A stretch of 5,898 nucleotides of DNA from an uncultured Eubacteriales bacterium (GTDB taxonomy: Bacteria > Bacillota > Clostridia > Christensenellales > CAG-917), in the NCBI GenBank assembly GCA_900553825.1, contig USEV01000056.1, positions 1 through 5,898 on the forward strand, in the 5' to 3' direction. The notes beneath the pieces are model-generated. The model saw only the letters and a list, made by a program, of their open reading frames with translations, was not told the DNA's origin and ran no database searches. Of this stretch, positions 1 through 4,999 are shown one piece after another. The position numbers and the translations under genes were made by a program. How positions within the stretch are numbered: position 1 is the first letter of the stretch; each line of letters starts with the position of its first letter.

Positions 1-411
1 GTACAGGCAAACTCCCCCGAAATCAACCTCATTTCACGCGAAATAGCCAACCTCGCGCAAGCAAACCTCGACGAACTGGGGCTGCAGGAAGTGGCAATCC
101 CCGTCGGCACATTCACGGGTCTTGCCCTGCTCATGGGTCTGGGACCCGAGGTGGAGATAAGCATAATGCCGATAGGCTCGGCACTTTGCGATTTCGTGAG
201 CTATTTCACAAGCGCCGGCATCAACCAGACTCTGCACAAGATATACATCGATGTGCACGCGGAAGTGAACATAATCACCCCCATTGACGAGCCGACGATA
301 AGCGTGAAAGCGGAGGTGTTGGTGGCGGAAAATCTCATAGTGGGTGAAGTGCCGGAATTCTTCTTCGGCTCATCGGTGCAAAACGGCGGATATATGGAGC
401 TCGCGCCGTAA
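1..411 (+). CDS. yunB: Sporulation protein YunB, C-terminal part (5' end outside the window)
   Basis: The reading frame is open from the first base, so the gene begins upstream; 136 codons are visible before the TAA stop at 409-411. A GTG at 91 is in frame but internal, because the frame upstream of it already reads as protein (SREIANLAQANLDELGLQEV). The visible part resembles, from memory, the second half of the YunB family (about 250 residues in Bacillus subtilis): a stretch IPVGTFTGLALLMGLGPEVEI, then GINQTLHKIYIDVHAEVNII and a C-terminal VGEVPEFFFG that corresponds to the family's VGDVPQYYY region. YunB is a sigma-E-controlled sporulation protein whose loss impairs spore formation; its biochemical role is not known to me. 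It converges on spoVAE, and its stop codon lies inside the U-tract of the opposing terminator. The signal anchor expected at the N-terminus of the family is outside the window. Confidence 0.85.
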   Translation, partial: VQANSPEINLISREIANLAQANLDELGLQEVAIPVGTFTGLALLMGLGPEVEISIMPIGSALCDFVSYFTSAGINQTLHKIYIDVHAEVNIITPIDEPTISVKAEVLVAENLIVGEVPEFFFGSSVQNGGYMELAP

Positions 412-431
412 AAAACCCGCAAAGCGGGTTT
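410..431 (-). terminator. Intrinsic terminator of the spoIIA-spoVA operon
   Basis: Read on the minus strand this is AAACCCGC, loop TTT, GCGGGTTT, continuing into a run of six T in all. It makes an 8-bp GC-rich stem with a U-tract, about 140 nt past the spoVAE stop. On the plus strand the stem is followed by ACTCTG, without a T-run, so it would be a poor terminator for yunB. The T-run overlaps the yunB stop codon (409-411). Confidence 0.7.
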
Positions 432-474
432 ACTCTGCGGGTCGACGCATTTTACGGGTAACGAAACGGCGTAA

Positions 475-518
475 GCGCACAGCGCAAGACACGCACGGCG
501 CTCACATCGGCTGTGCGC
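475..518. repeat. Inverted repeat in the yunB/spoVAE convergent gap
   Basis: GCGCACAGC (475-483) and GCTGTGCGC (510-518) form a perfect 9-bp stem around a 26-nt loop that contains further short self-complementary pieces. Neither strand has a T-run after the stem, so it is not a classical intrinsic terminator. It may be an mRNA 3'-end structure for spoVAE or simply a GC-rich palindrome. Nothing gene-like is visible in 412-569. Confidence 0.4.
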
Positions 519-569
519 AAAAAACACGCGCGAAAAGGCGCACGGCAAGCGTGCACACCGCGCGCCGCG

Positions 570-941
570 TTATAGCTTTTTGCTGTGCGACTTGAAGACG
601 AGGGAGAACACGAAACCGAAAAATATCACGGCGGCAATGCCGGGCGCGACGGCTTCGAGCCCGCCGCTTATTGCACCGAGCAATCCCCCCTCCCTGGCTC
701 CGCGGAGCGCGCCGCGCGCAAGTCCGCTGCCGAACCCCGTGATGGGAATCGTCACTCCCGCGGAGGCAAACTCCTTCATGTAGGAGAAGGCTCCCGCAAG
801 CTCCAGCACCACGCCGAGGAGCATGAATGTCACCAGAATCCTCGCCGAGGACATCTGCGTCTTGTTGATGAGCAGTTGCCCGAGGGCGCACAAAGCGCCG
901 CCCACAGCAAACACCTTGAGATAGTCGAGAAAGATTTCCAT
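570..941 (-). CDS. spoVAE: Stage V sporulation protein AE (SpoVAE/SpoVAEB type), DPA channel membrane subunit
   Basis: The protein has 123 residues, close to the roughly 116 of the family. It is a small hydrophobic protein with membrane segments at about residues 5-24, 33-53 and 98-117. Between them is a Gly-rich loop with the family motif VTIPITGFGSGLARGA (63-78), which I recognise from SpoVAE and SpoVAC proteins. It acts in the spore inner membrane with SpoVAC and SpoVAD, moving Ca-dipicolinate into the forespore and releasing it at germination. The ATG at 941 is preceded by GGGTGA, a modest ribosome site. It is the last gene of the operon, 108 nt after spoVAD, and has a terminator downstream at 410-431. 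It is distantly similar to SpoVAC in the same operon; both share the PITGF loop. The name follows the clostridial spoVACDE convention; in Bacillus the equivalent is spoVAEB. Confidence 0.92.
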   Translation of the reverse strand: MEIFLDYLKVFAVGGALCALGQLLINKTQMSSARILVTFMLLGVVLELAGAFSYMKEFASAGVTIPITGFGSGLARGALRGAREGGLLGAISGGLEAVAPGIAAVIFFGFVFSLVFKSHSKKL

Positions 942-1001
942 TTTTCACCCGCGGCGGCCAAACAGTGGGATTTTGACCTCAACCGCTCTCCATTTTTCGT
1001 C

Positions 1002-1038
1002 AAAGTATTCTAACTTTTGCAATTTTTTAGAATACTTT
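1002..1038. repeat. Perfect 12-bp inverted repeat between spoVAD and spoVAE
   Basis: AAAGTATTCTAA (1002-1013) and TTAGAATACTTT (1027-1038) are exact reverse complements around a 13-nt loop. The segment is AT-rich in an otherwise GC-rich operon. On the operon (minus) strand the stem is followed by GACGAAAAATGG, with no U-tract, so a terminator is unlikely. It lies between the spoVAD stop (1050) and the spoVAE start (941), where it could act as a processing or stability hairpin, or be a small mobile-element remnant. Confidence 0.6.
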
Positions 1039-1049
1039 TGTCCGTCGCA

Positions 1050-2366
1050 TCAGTACTCTTCACTCACGGCAACGAAGGCGTGACTGACCCCGGGGATGGT
1101 TTCCTTCTGCAAAGGGGTATCCTTGCTGAGAAGCGCACCCGTCGCAAGCACCAGGACGCGCCTCAGCTCCCCCCTCTCCATGCGCTTTGCAATCATGCCG
1201 TTGAACACCGTGTTGACGCACCCCGCGCCCGAGCCGCCCTGATAGGTCTCCTGTTTGGGCGCGTAGTAGCCCGCTCCGCAGTCCGCGTAGCGCGTGCCGA
1301 GCCGTATGCCCTCTTTTCCCAGAATGTAGCAAAAAGCCTCGCTGCCGAATCTGCCCAAATCCCCGGTGAAAATCGCGTCGTAATCCTCGGGGGCGGTGTT
1401 GGTGTCCTCGAAATGTCTGATGAGCGTATCCGCCGCGGCGGGAGCCATTGCTCCGCCCATGTTGCTTTCGTCGTCGATGCCGAAGTCGACAACCTTGCCG
1501 AATGTGCCCCCCGCTATTCTGATTATGTGCGTGCGGCGGTAGCTTGTGTCGCAGATCGGCTCGCATTCCTCCCCCATGTGGCGTTTTATGCCGCGCACAA
1601 GTTTTTTCAGCGGCGAATTTTTGTCGGAATCGAAGGTGTTTTCGCCCTCGCATTCCCCGCGATACTCCGTCTTTGCGCCGTTTTCGGGATTAAAAACCTC
1701 TTTAATCGGGTCGAAAAGCCCCTTTTTGCCGTCGCTTCCCCGCTCCTCCTCGCTCTCGTCTCGGGCACAATTCGCACGCATCTCCTTCAGCCGCTCCGAA
1801 AATGTCTCGCGGTTGCGCGTGTCGTCCTCGGGCGTGGGTCGCTCCCCGCTCAGCACCGTGCATCCCGCTCCCGTCACTGTCCACTGCGATGTTGGGGTGC
1901 GCTGATTGCCAAGCTCCAGCGGATAGCGGTACTGCCTTTCCGCCGACGCATAGTGACTTGATGTCGAGCAAGTCACCGTCTTTGCCGCGCCGCCGTCTAT
2001 GAGCGCCGCGCCGACGAGCATCCCCTCGCTGAATGTCGAACAGGCGTTGTAAAGCCCGACGAAAGGCACTTTGAAGTAGCGCATGGCAAGCGACGACGCG
2101 CTGATTTCGTTCAGCAGGTCGCCCGCAAGCATGAGGTCTATGCCGTTAAAATCCAGCCCCGCAAGGCATATAGCACCTCGGATTGCCTCCCTGTGCATCT
2201 TGCTCTCCGCCTTTTCGTAGGACTTCTCCCCCCAGAGGTCGTCCTTGAGCACGGTGTCGAAGGTGCCGGCGTAAAGCCCGTCGCCCTCTTTCGGTCCCAC
2301 TATCGTGTAACCCGAGCGCACATATACGGGTCTGTCCGTCAAAAAACTCTGTCGTCCTTTTTTCAT
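1050..2366 (-). CDS. spoVAD: Stage V sporulation protein AD (SpoVAD), DPA-binding subunit, with an unusual internal insertion
   Basis: SpoVAD is the soluble, thiolase-fold subunit of the SpoVA channel that binds dipicolinic acid on the outer face of the spore inner membrane. Family landmarks are in order: VGPKEGDG (23-30), LAGDLLNEISAS (79-91), YNACSTFSEGM (106-116; Cys109 sits where thiolases have the nucleophile), ALIDGGAAK (121-129), SSHYASAERQYRYP (136-149), TVTGAGCTVLS (163-173), GKVVDFGI and MAPAAADT (290-314), FTGDLGRFGS (333-342), the Gly-rich QGGSGAGC (376-383) and VLATGALLSKD (407-416). The length is 438 residues against about 338 in B. subtilis. The excess is one hydrophilic segment, about residues 175-279, between the TVTGAGCTVLS strand and the IIRIAGGTFGKVVD strand. 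The frame is open and both flanks align, so it is an in-frame insertion rather than a frameshift. The ATG at 2366 follows GTGAGGAAAG, and the spoVAC stop TGA (2373-2375) overlaps this ribosome site, which implies coupled translation. Confidence 0.93.
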   Translation of the reverse strand: MKKGRQSFLTDRPVYVRSGYTIVGPKEGDGLYAGTFDTVLKDDLWGEKSYEKAESKMHREAIRGAICLAGLDFNGIDLMLAGDLLNEISASSLAMRYFKVPFVGLYNACSTFSEGMLVGAALIDGGAAKTVTCSTSSHYASAERQYRYPLELGNQRTPTSQWTVTGAGCTVLSGERPTPEDDTRNRETFSERLKEMRANCARDESEEERGSDGKKGLFDPIKEVFNPENGAKTEYRGECEGENTFDSDKNSPLKKLVRGIKRHMGEECEPICDTSYRRTHIIRIAGGTFGKVVDFGIDDESNMGGAMAPAAADTLIRHFEDTNTAPEDYDAIFTGDLGRFGSEAFCYILGKEGIRLGTRYADCGAGYYAPKQETYQGGSGAGCVNTVFNGMIAKRMERGELRRVLVLATGALLSKDTPLQKETIPGVSHAFVAVSEEY

Positions 2367-2372
2367 CTTTCC

Positions 2373-2810
2373 TCACAAAAACAGCCCGATTATGCCGACG
2401 ATTATGCTCGCGACGATTCCGAACACGATTATCGGACCCGCAATCACGAACATCTTTGCGCACACGCCGAAGAACACGCCTTCGCGGTTGAACTCCAACG
2501 CGGGCGAAACGACGGAATTGGCAAACCCCGTGATGGGGATGATGGAGCCGCCGCCCGCAAAGTGCCCGAGCTTGTCGTAGACGCCGATTGCGGTGAAAAA
2601 CGCGCCGAAGAATATCATCGTCACCGTAGTCCAGCTTGCGATGTCGTCCTTTGACATATTCGGAAACGCTATGCCTAGGATGTCCGACACCCCTTCGCCC
2701 GCGACGCAGATGAGCCCGCCCACCACAAACGCCGCAATAAGCGAGCGCATCATGGGCGAACGCGGCGAATTTTTCTTCACATATTCGCGGTACTGTGCCT
2801 TTTTAATCAT
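2373..2810 (-). CDS. spoVAC: Stage V sporulation protein AC (SpoVAC), DPA channel membrane subunit
   Basis: The protein has 145 residues (B. subtilis SpoVAC has about 150). It has a basic cytoplasmic N-terminus, MIKKAQYREYVKKNSPRSP, then hydrophobic segments at about 22-46, 58-78 and 112-145. A Gly-rich loop, GGGSIIPITGFANSVVSP (86-103), is the family signature. In B. subtilis SpoVAC has been reported to act as a mechanosensitive channel, and with SpoVAD and SpoVAE it handles dipicolinate uptake and release. I chose the ATG at 2810 because it has an excellent ribosome site (GGAGGA, 2814-2819) and gives the family's usual N-terminus. A longer frame reaching 2954 would add 48 residues of arginine-rich sequence read through a hairpin. 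It is the first gene of the spoVA part of the cluster, and its stop overlaps the ribosome site of spoVAD. Confidence 0.93.
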   Translation of the reverse strand: MIKKAQYREYVKKNSPRSPMMRSLIAAFVVGGLICVAGEGVSDILGIAFPNMSKDDIASWTTVTMIFFGAFFTAIGVYDKLGHFAGGGSIIPITGFANSVVSPALEFNREGVFFGVCAKMFVIAGPIIVFGIVASIIVGIIGLFL

Positions 2811-2813
2811 GCT

Positions 2814-2819
2814 TCCTCC
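2814..2819 (-). promoter_or_regulatory. Ribosome binding site deciding the spoVAC start
   Basis: On the minus strand this reads GGAGGA, then AGC and ATG (2810). It is a near-perfect Shine-Dalgarno, though the 4-base gap to the ATG is short. It supports the 145-residue form of SpoVAC over the longer open frame. Confidence 0.8.
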
Positions 2820-2892
2820 GCGTATTCGGGCGCGCGCGCTCCTCGGGCGCGTTGCACTCGAAAAAAATTTCGTTCGGTTCGGGAGTGGTAAC

Positions 2893-2922
2893 AAAAAATT
2901 CGTCCACGCTTTAAGTGTGGAC
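2893..2922 (-). terminator. Terminator-like hairpin between sigF and spoVAC
   Basis: On the minus strand GTCCACAC, loop TTAAA, GCGTGGAC forms an 8-bp stem with one G-U pair, followed after GAA by six T. It lies about 100 nt past the sigF stop (3019) and 80 nt before spoVAC. It could end most spoIIA transcripts before the spoVA genes, or be a 5' leader structure if spoVAC has its own promoter just upstream. The U-tract starts three bases after the stem, so it may be weak. Confidence 0.45.
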
Positions 2923-2933
2923 AAAAAAACGCT

Positions 2934-2940
2934 TAATATG
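2934..2940 (-). promoter_or_regulatory. Possible sigma-G-type -10 element for spoVAC-AD-AE
   Basis: Minus-strand CATATTA fits the published sigma-G -10 consensus CATnHTA exactly. In B. subtilis the spoVA operon is transcribed by sigma-G from just downstream of sigF, so the location is right. Against it, I find no good -35 (GHATR) at the usual 17-18 bp upstream; that stretch is GC-rich. The expected start would fall just upstream of the 2902-2922 hairpin. Confidence 0.3.
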
Positions 2941-3018
2941 CCCTGGACGCGCAAGCCGCCGCAAGGAAGCGTCGCGGACGCGGCTCTCTCGCGTCATCCG
3001 CGCGCGCAAAATGCGGAA

Positions 3019-3732
3019 TCAATCCTCCAGCTTTTCCCGCATTTTGGAAAGAATCTTGCTCTCGAGCCTGCTCACCTGCACCTGCGACACGCCGAGCTCC
3101 GCCGCCACCTCGCTCTGGGTCTTGTCACGGAAATAGCGCAGGATTATGATTTTCTTTTCCCGCTCGGGCAGACTTTTGATGCTGTCGCGGAGCATCAGCC
3201 CGTCTATGTCCTCCTCGGGAGTTTCGCCTCCCGCTATTCTGTCCCCGAGCGGCGTGCCGTCGTCGTCCGCCGCTTCGCTTAACGACACAACGAAGTGCCC
3301 CGTATCCAGGGCAAAGACGACATCGCCCGCCTCGCAGCCGAACTTTTCGGCAAGTTCCTCCACCGTGGGTTCGGCGAGGTTGCTCTTCCTCACCTCGTCG
3401 AGATACGCGGCAATCTTCTGTGCGAGGGTCTTTGCCCACCTCGACACCTTCACCATGCCGTCGTCACGCAAAAAGCGCTTTATTTCCCCCGTGATCATGG
3501 GTACGGCATAGGTGGAAAAGCGCACTCCGAATGAGGGGTCGAAGCCGGCAACCGCTTTCAGAAAGCCCATCGCGCCGAGCTGCATGAGGTCGTCGTATTC
3601 AAGCCGCCCCTTGAAGCGTTTGACAATGGACTTTATGAGCGGAAAATTCTCGCTTATCAGTTTCTCCTTCGCCTCCTCGTCGCCGAGTTGTGCCGAGGCT
3701 ATGAGCGCGAGCGATTCTTCATGCTCCAACAT
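3019..3732 (-). CDS. sigF: RNA polymerase sigma factor SigF, forespore-specific (SpoIIAC)
   Basis: This is a sigma-70 family protein of 237 residues (B. subtilis SigF has 255). Region 2 spans about 31-92, with LIKSIVKRF (32-40), EYDDLMQLGAMGFLKAV (45-61) and the -10-recognising RFSTYAVPMITGEIKRFLRD (71-90). Region 3 follows with KVSRWAKTLAQKI (95-107) and PTVEELAEKFG (122-132). Region 4 is LPEREKKIIILRYFRDKTQ (188-206) with the helix-turn-helix SEVAAELGVSQVQVSRLES (207-225). The gene order after spoIIAA and spoIIAB identifies it as SigF rather than the similar SigG. It directs early forespore transcription and is held inactive by SpoIIAB before septation. The ATG at 3732 lies inside the end of spoIIAB (14-nt overlap), with the purine-rich GAGGATAGGCGGGA upstream, which suggests translational coupling to its anti-sigma partner. 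The operon continues toward spoVAC after a 208-nt gap. Confidence 0.96.
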   Translation of the reverse strand: MLEHEESLALIASAQLGDEEAKEKLISENFPLIKSIVKRFKGRLEYDDLMQLGAMGFLKAVAGFDPSFGVRFSTYAVPMITGEIKRFLRDDGMVKVSRWAKTLAQKIAAYLDEVRKSNLAEPTVEELAEKFGCEAGDVVFALDTGHFVVSLSEAADDDGTPLGDRIAGGETPEEDIDGLMLRDSIKSLPEREKKIIILRYFRDKTQSEVAAELGVSQVQVSRLESKILSKMREKLED

Positions 3733-4147
3733 TCCCGCCTATCCTCTTTCGCATAATCACGGTGGTGCCTTTGCCCGGGGCAGATTCCACCTCGAGGTCG
3801 TCCATGAAGGTTTCGATTATGGTGAAGCCCATTCCGCTTCTTTCCGCGTCGGGCTTGGTGGTGAAAAAGGGTTCGCGCGCCTCCGCCACATCCTCTATGC
3901 CCCTGCCGAAATCGCGCACGCTGACGGTGAGGGTGTTGTCGTCGTCGATGTCCGCCGCGATTTCGATGAGATTGCTGTCGTTTTCCTCGTCGTAGGCGTG
4001 CACGACGGCGTTCGTCACGGCTTCGCTGACGGCGGTCTTGATGTCGCTTATCTCGCCCACGGTGGGCGCACATTCCACCGCAAAACCCGCCACAACATTG
4101 CGCGCGAAGCTCTCGTTCCTGCCGAGAGCGGGAATTTCGATTTTCAT
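3719..4147 (-). CDS. spoIIAB: Anti-sigma-F factor and serine kinase SpoIIAB
   Basis: The protein has 142 residues, about the normal family length (146 in B. subtilis). It is a GHKL-fold ATPase: N-box SEAVTNAVVHAY (41-52, with Glu42 and Asn46 in the catalytic and magnesium positions), G1 box VRDFGRGI (77-84), the REPFFTTKPDAERSG lid (91-105) and G2 box GMGFTIIETF (105-114). It binds SigF and blocks it, and phosphorylates SpoIIAA on serine; dephosphorylated SpoIIAA in the forespore displaces SigF. The ATG at 4147 follows AAAGGAAATTAC, 11 nt after the spoIIAA stop, and gives the family N-terminus MKIEIPALGRNESFARN. The longer open frame to 4396 only runs antisense-like through spoIIAA. The gene overlaps sigF by 14 nt. 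Confidence 0.96.
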   Translation of the reverse strand: MKIEIPALGRNESFARNVVAGFAVECAPTVGEISDIKTAVSEAVTNAVVHAYDEENDSNLIEIAADIDDDNTLTVSVRDFGRGIEDVAEAREPFFTTKPDAERSGMGFTIIETFMDDLEVESAPGKGTTVIMRKRIGGNVGA

Positions 4148-4158
4148 GTAATTTCCTT

Positions 4159-4467
4159 TCATTTCACCTTCTCCACAACCGAATAAACGCCGCTCGCGCG
4201 GAAAACCTTGTCCACCTGCGGGGGAACATTCCTGAGCATCAGACGGCTCCCGACGGCGTCCAGCCGTTTGAAGCGGCCGAGTATCAACCCCAGCCCCGTG
4301 CTGTCCACAAACGACACTCCGCCCATGTCGAAAACCACCTCGTCGGGGGCTTCGGCGGCTATTTCGCGGTCGAGCTCTCCACGCAGCGTTCTGCAACGGA
4401 ATTCGTCGATTTCGCCATTGAAAAAGAAGGTCATTCGCCCTCTCTCCTTTTTAGCGGTAAGTTCCAT
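4159..4467 (-). CDS. spoIIAA: Anti-sigma-F factor antagonist SpoIIAA (STAS domain)
   Basis: This is a single STAS domain of 102 residues (about 117 in B. subtilis). The strand FFFNGEIDEFRCRTLR (14-29) and the phosphorylation loop VVFDMGGVSFVDSTGLGLIL (44-63) are diagnostic; Ser56 in DSTGLG is the residue expected to be phosphorylated by SpoIIAB. Residues 71-96 complete the fold (SRLMLRNVPPQVDKVFRASG). Unphosphorylated SpoIIAA binds SpoIIAB and frees SigF. The ATG at 4467 has a strong ribosome site (GGAGGAGG, 4472-4479) and yields the usual short N-terminus before the first strand; an upstream in-frame extension to 4557 is lysine/proline-rich and unlike the family. It is the first gene of the operon and is divergent from the tRNA array. 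Confidence 0.95.
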   Translation of the reverse strand: MELTAKKERGRMTFFFNGEIDEFRCRTLRGELDREIAAEAPDEVVFDMGGVSFVDSTGLGLILGRFKRLDAVGSRLMLRNVPPQVDKVFRASGVYSVVEKVK

Positions 4468-4471
4468 ATTG

Positions 4472-4479
4472 CCTCCTCC
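4472..4479 (-). promoter_or_regulatory. Ribosome binding site deciding the spoIIAA start
   Basis: Minus-strand GGAGGAGG, then CAAT and ATG (4467). It is a strong Shine-Dalgarno at a usable distance, and it favours the 102-residue SpoIIAA. Confidence 0.8.
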
Positions 4480-4549
4480 GAAAATAGTAAATCCCGCGTC
4501 CTCGCGCGATTTGGGAGTTTTTCTCGGTTTTTTTCTGTTCGGGGCCGAT

Positions 4550-4596
4550 TGTGTCAATAATTTATCAAAAAACTCACGCCAAAAAAGTTGACAACA
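4550..4596. promoter_or_regulatory. Possible Spo0A-box-like sites upstream of spoIIAA
   Basis: In Bacillus the spoIIA promoter uses sigma-H and is activated by phosphorylated Spo0A (box TTTGTCRAA). Two 7-of-9 matches lie here: TGTGTCAAT on the plus strand (4550-4558) and GTTGTCAAC on the minus strand (4587-4595). I cannot find a convincing sigma-H -35/-10 pair (AGGA/GAAT) between 4480 and 4640, so the operon promoter is unidentified. Short AT-rich motifs like these can occur by chance. Confidence 0.2.
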
Positions 4597-4616
4597 TACC
4601 GCCTTTATTGTATATT
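4588..4616 (+). promoter_or_regulatory. Sigma-A-type promoter of the tRNA array
   Basis: A perfect -35 TTGACA (4588-4593), a 17-bp spacer and -10 TATATT (4611-4616, one mismatch to TATAAT). Transcription should start near 4623, about 23 nt before tRNA-Pro. No other promoter-like sequence is apparent between the closely packed tRNA genes, so all six are probably one transcript. Confidence 0.8.
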
Positions 4617-4645
4617 GTCATAGTCACGAATCGATTCCTCAACCA

Positions 4646-4722
4646 CGGGGTGTGGCGCAGTTTGGTAGCGCACATGGTTTGGGACCATGGGGTCGGAAGT
4701 TCGAATCTTCTCACCCCGACCA
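4646..4722 (+). tRNA. tRNA-Pro (anticodon UGG)
   Basis: The acceptor stem CGGGGTG/CACCCCG is fully paired, the D-arm is GCGC/GCGC, the anticodon stem CATGG/CCATG encloses loop TTTGGGA (anticodon TGG), and the T-arm is GGAAG TTCGAAT CTTCT. Discriminator A4719 is followed by an encoded CCA (4720-4722). It is the first gene of the array. Confidence 0.95.
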
Positions 4723-4752
4723 AAGTCGTGACACCGGGTTTTTCCCGCATCG

Positions 4753-4829
4753 GGGCCTTTAGCTCAGTTGGTTAGAGCGGTCGGCTCATAACCGATTGGT
4801 CCGCGGTTCGAGTCCGTGAAGGCCCACCA
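4753..4829 (+). tRNA. tRNA with CAU anticodon, probably Ile2 (elongator Met possible)
   Basis: The acceptor stem GGGCCTT/AAGGCCC is fully paired, the D-arm is GCTC/GAGC, anticodon stem GTCGG/CCGAT holds loop CTCATAA (anticodon CAT), T-loop is TTCGAGT, discriminator is A and CCA is encoded (4827-4829). The paired G1-C72 excludes an initiator tRNA. C4-G69 and C5-G68 are features reported to mark the lysidine-modified Ile2 tRNA for TilS in E. coli, so I favour Ile2, which reads AUA; elongator Met cannot be excluded by eye. Confidence 0.9.
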
Positions 4830-4838
4830 AAACTTAAT

Positions 4839-4915
4839 GGTCCGGTAGTACAGTTGGTTAGTACGCCAGCCTGTCACGCTGGAGGTCGAGGGTTCGAGCC
4901 CCTTCCGCGTCGCCA
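4839..4915 (+). tRNA. tRNA-Asp (anticodon GUC), imperfect acceptor stem
   Basis: D-arm GTAC/GTAC, anticodon stem CCAGC/GCTGG with loop CTGTCAC (anticodon GTC), T-arm GAGGG TTCGAGC CCCTT, discriminator G4912 (expected for Asp) and encoded CCA (4913-4915). The acceptor halves GGTCCGG and CCGCGTC pair poorly: C4 faces C69, and pairs 2-71 and 3-70 are G-T or T-G wobbles. It is otherwise a normal Asp tRNA. Confidence 0.88.
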
Positions 4916-4918
4916 TTT

Positions 4919-4991
4919 GCCTTGGTAGCTCAGTCGGTAGAGCAGGGGACTGAAAATCCCCGTGTCATTGGTTCGATTCCGATCGGAGGCA
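4919..4991 (+). tRNA. tRNA-Phe (anticodon GAA), one acceptor mismatch, no encoded CCA
   Basis: D-arm GCTC/GAGC, anticodon stem GGGGA/TCCCC with loop CTGAAAA (anticodon GAA), T-arm ATTGG TTCGATT CCGAT. The acceptor GCCTTGG/CGGAGGC has a G6-G67 mismatch and a T5-G68 wobble. Discriminator A4991 is followed by CTT, so CCA must be added after transcription, unlike in the other five tRNAs of the array. Only 3 nt separate it from tRNA-Asp. Confidence 0.88.
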
Positions 4992-4999
4992 CTTTATAT

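Noticed and set aside
1527..1844. Intein or mobile intron as the cause of the SpoVAD insertion
   Set aside because: At about 100 residues it is shorter than mini-inteins and has no Cys/Ser start with a His-Asn end at the boundaries; an intron would not need to keep the frame open.
1017..1961. Long plus-strand open frame (314 codons) opposite spoVAD
   Set aside because: It lies wholly antisense to spoVAD, which has a recognised protein family and a ribosome site; long shadow frames are expected in GC-rich DNA, and the translation is not family-like.
733..2540. Similar DNA (AACCCCGTGATGGG) in spoVAE and spoVAC
   Set aside because: It encodes the shared PITGF loop of two paralogous membrane proteins; homology and codon choice explain it, not a mobile repeat.
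2811..2954. 48-codon N-terminal extension of spoVAC
   Set aside because: A strong ribosome site sits directly before the ATG at 2810, the extension has an arginine-rich non-family composition, and it would read through the 2902-2922 hairpin.
4148..4396. Longer spoIIAB starting inside spoIIAA
   Set aside because: The ATG at 4147 has a ribosome site and gives the exact family N-terminus; the extension is out-of-frame reading of spoIIAA.
4468..4557. 30-codon extension of spoIIAA
   Set aside because: The extension is Lys/Pro-rich and overlaps the strong ribosome site at 4472-4479; SpoIIAA proteins start just before the first STAS strand.
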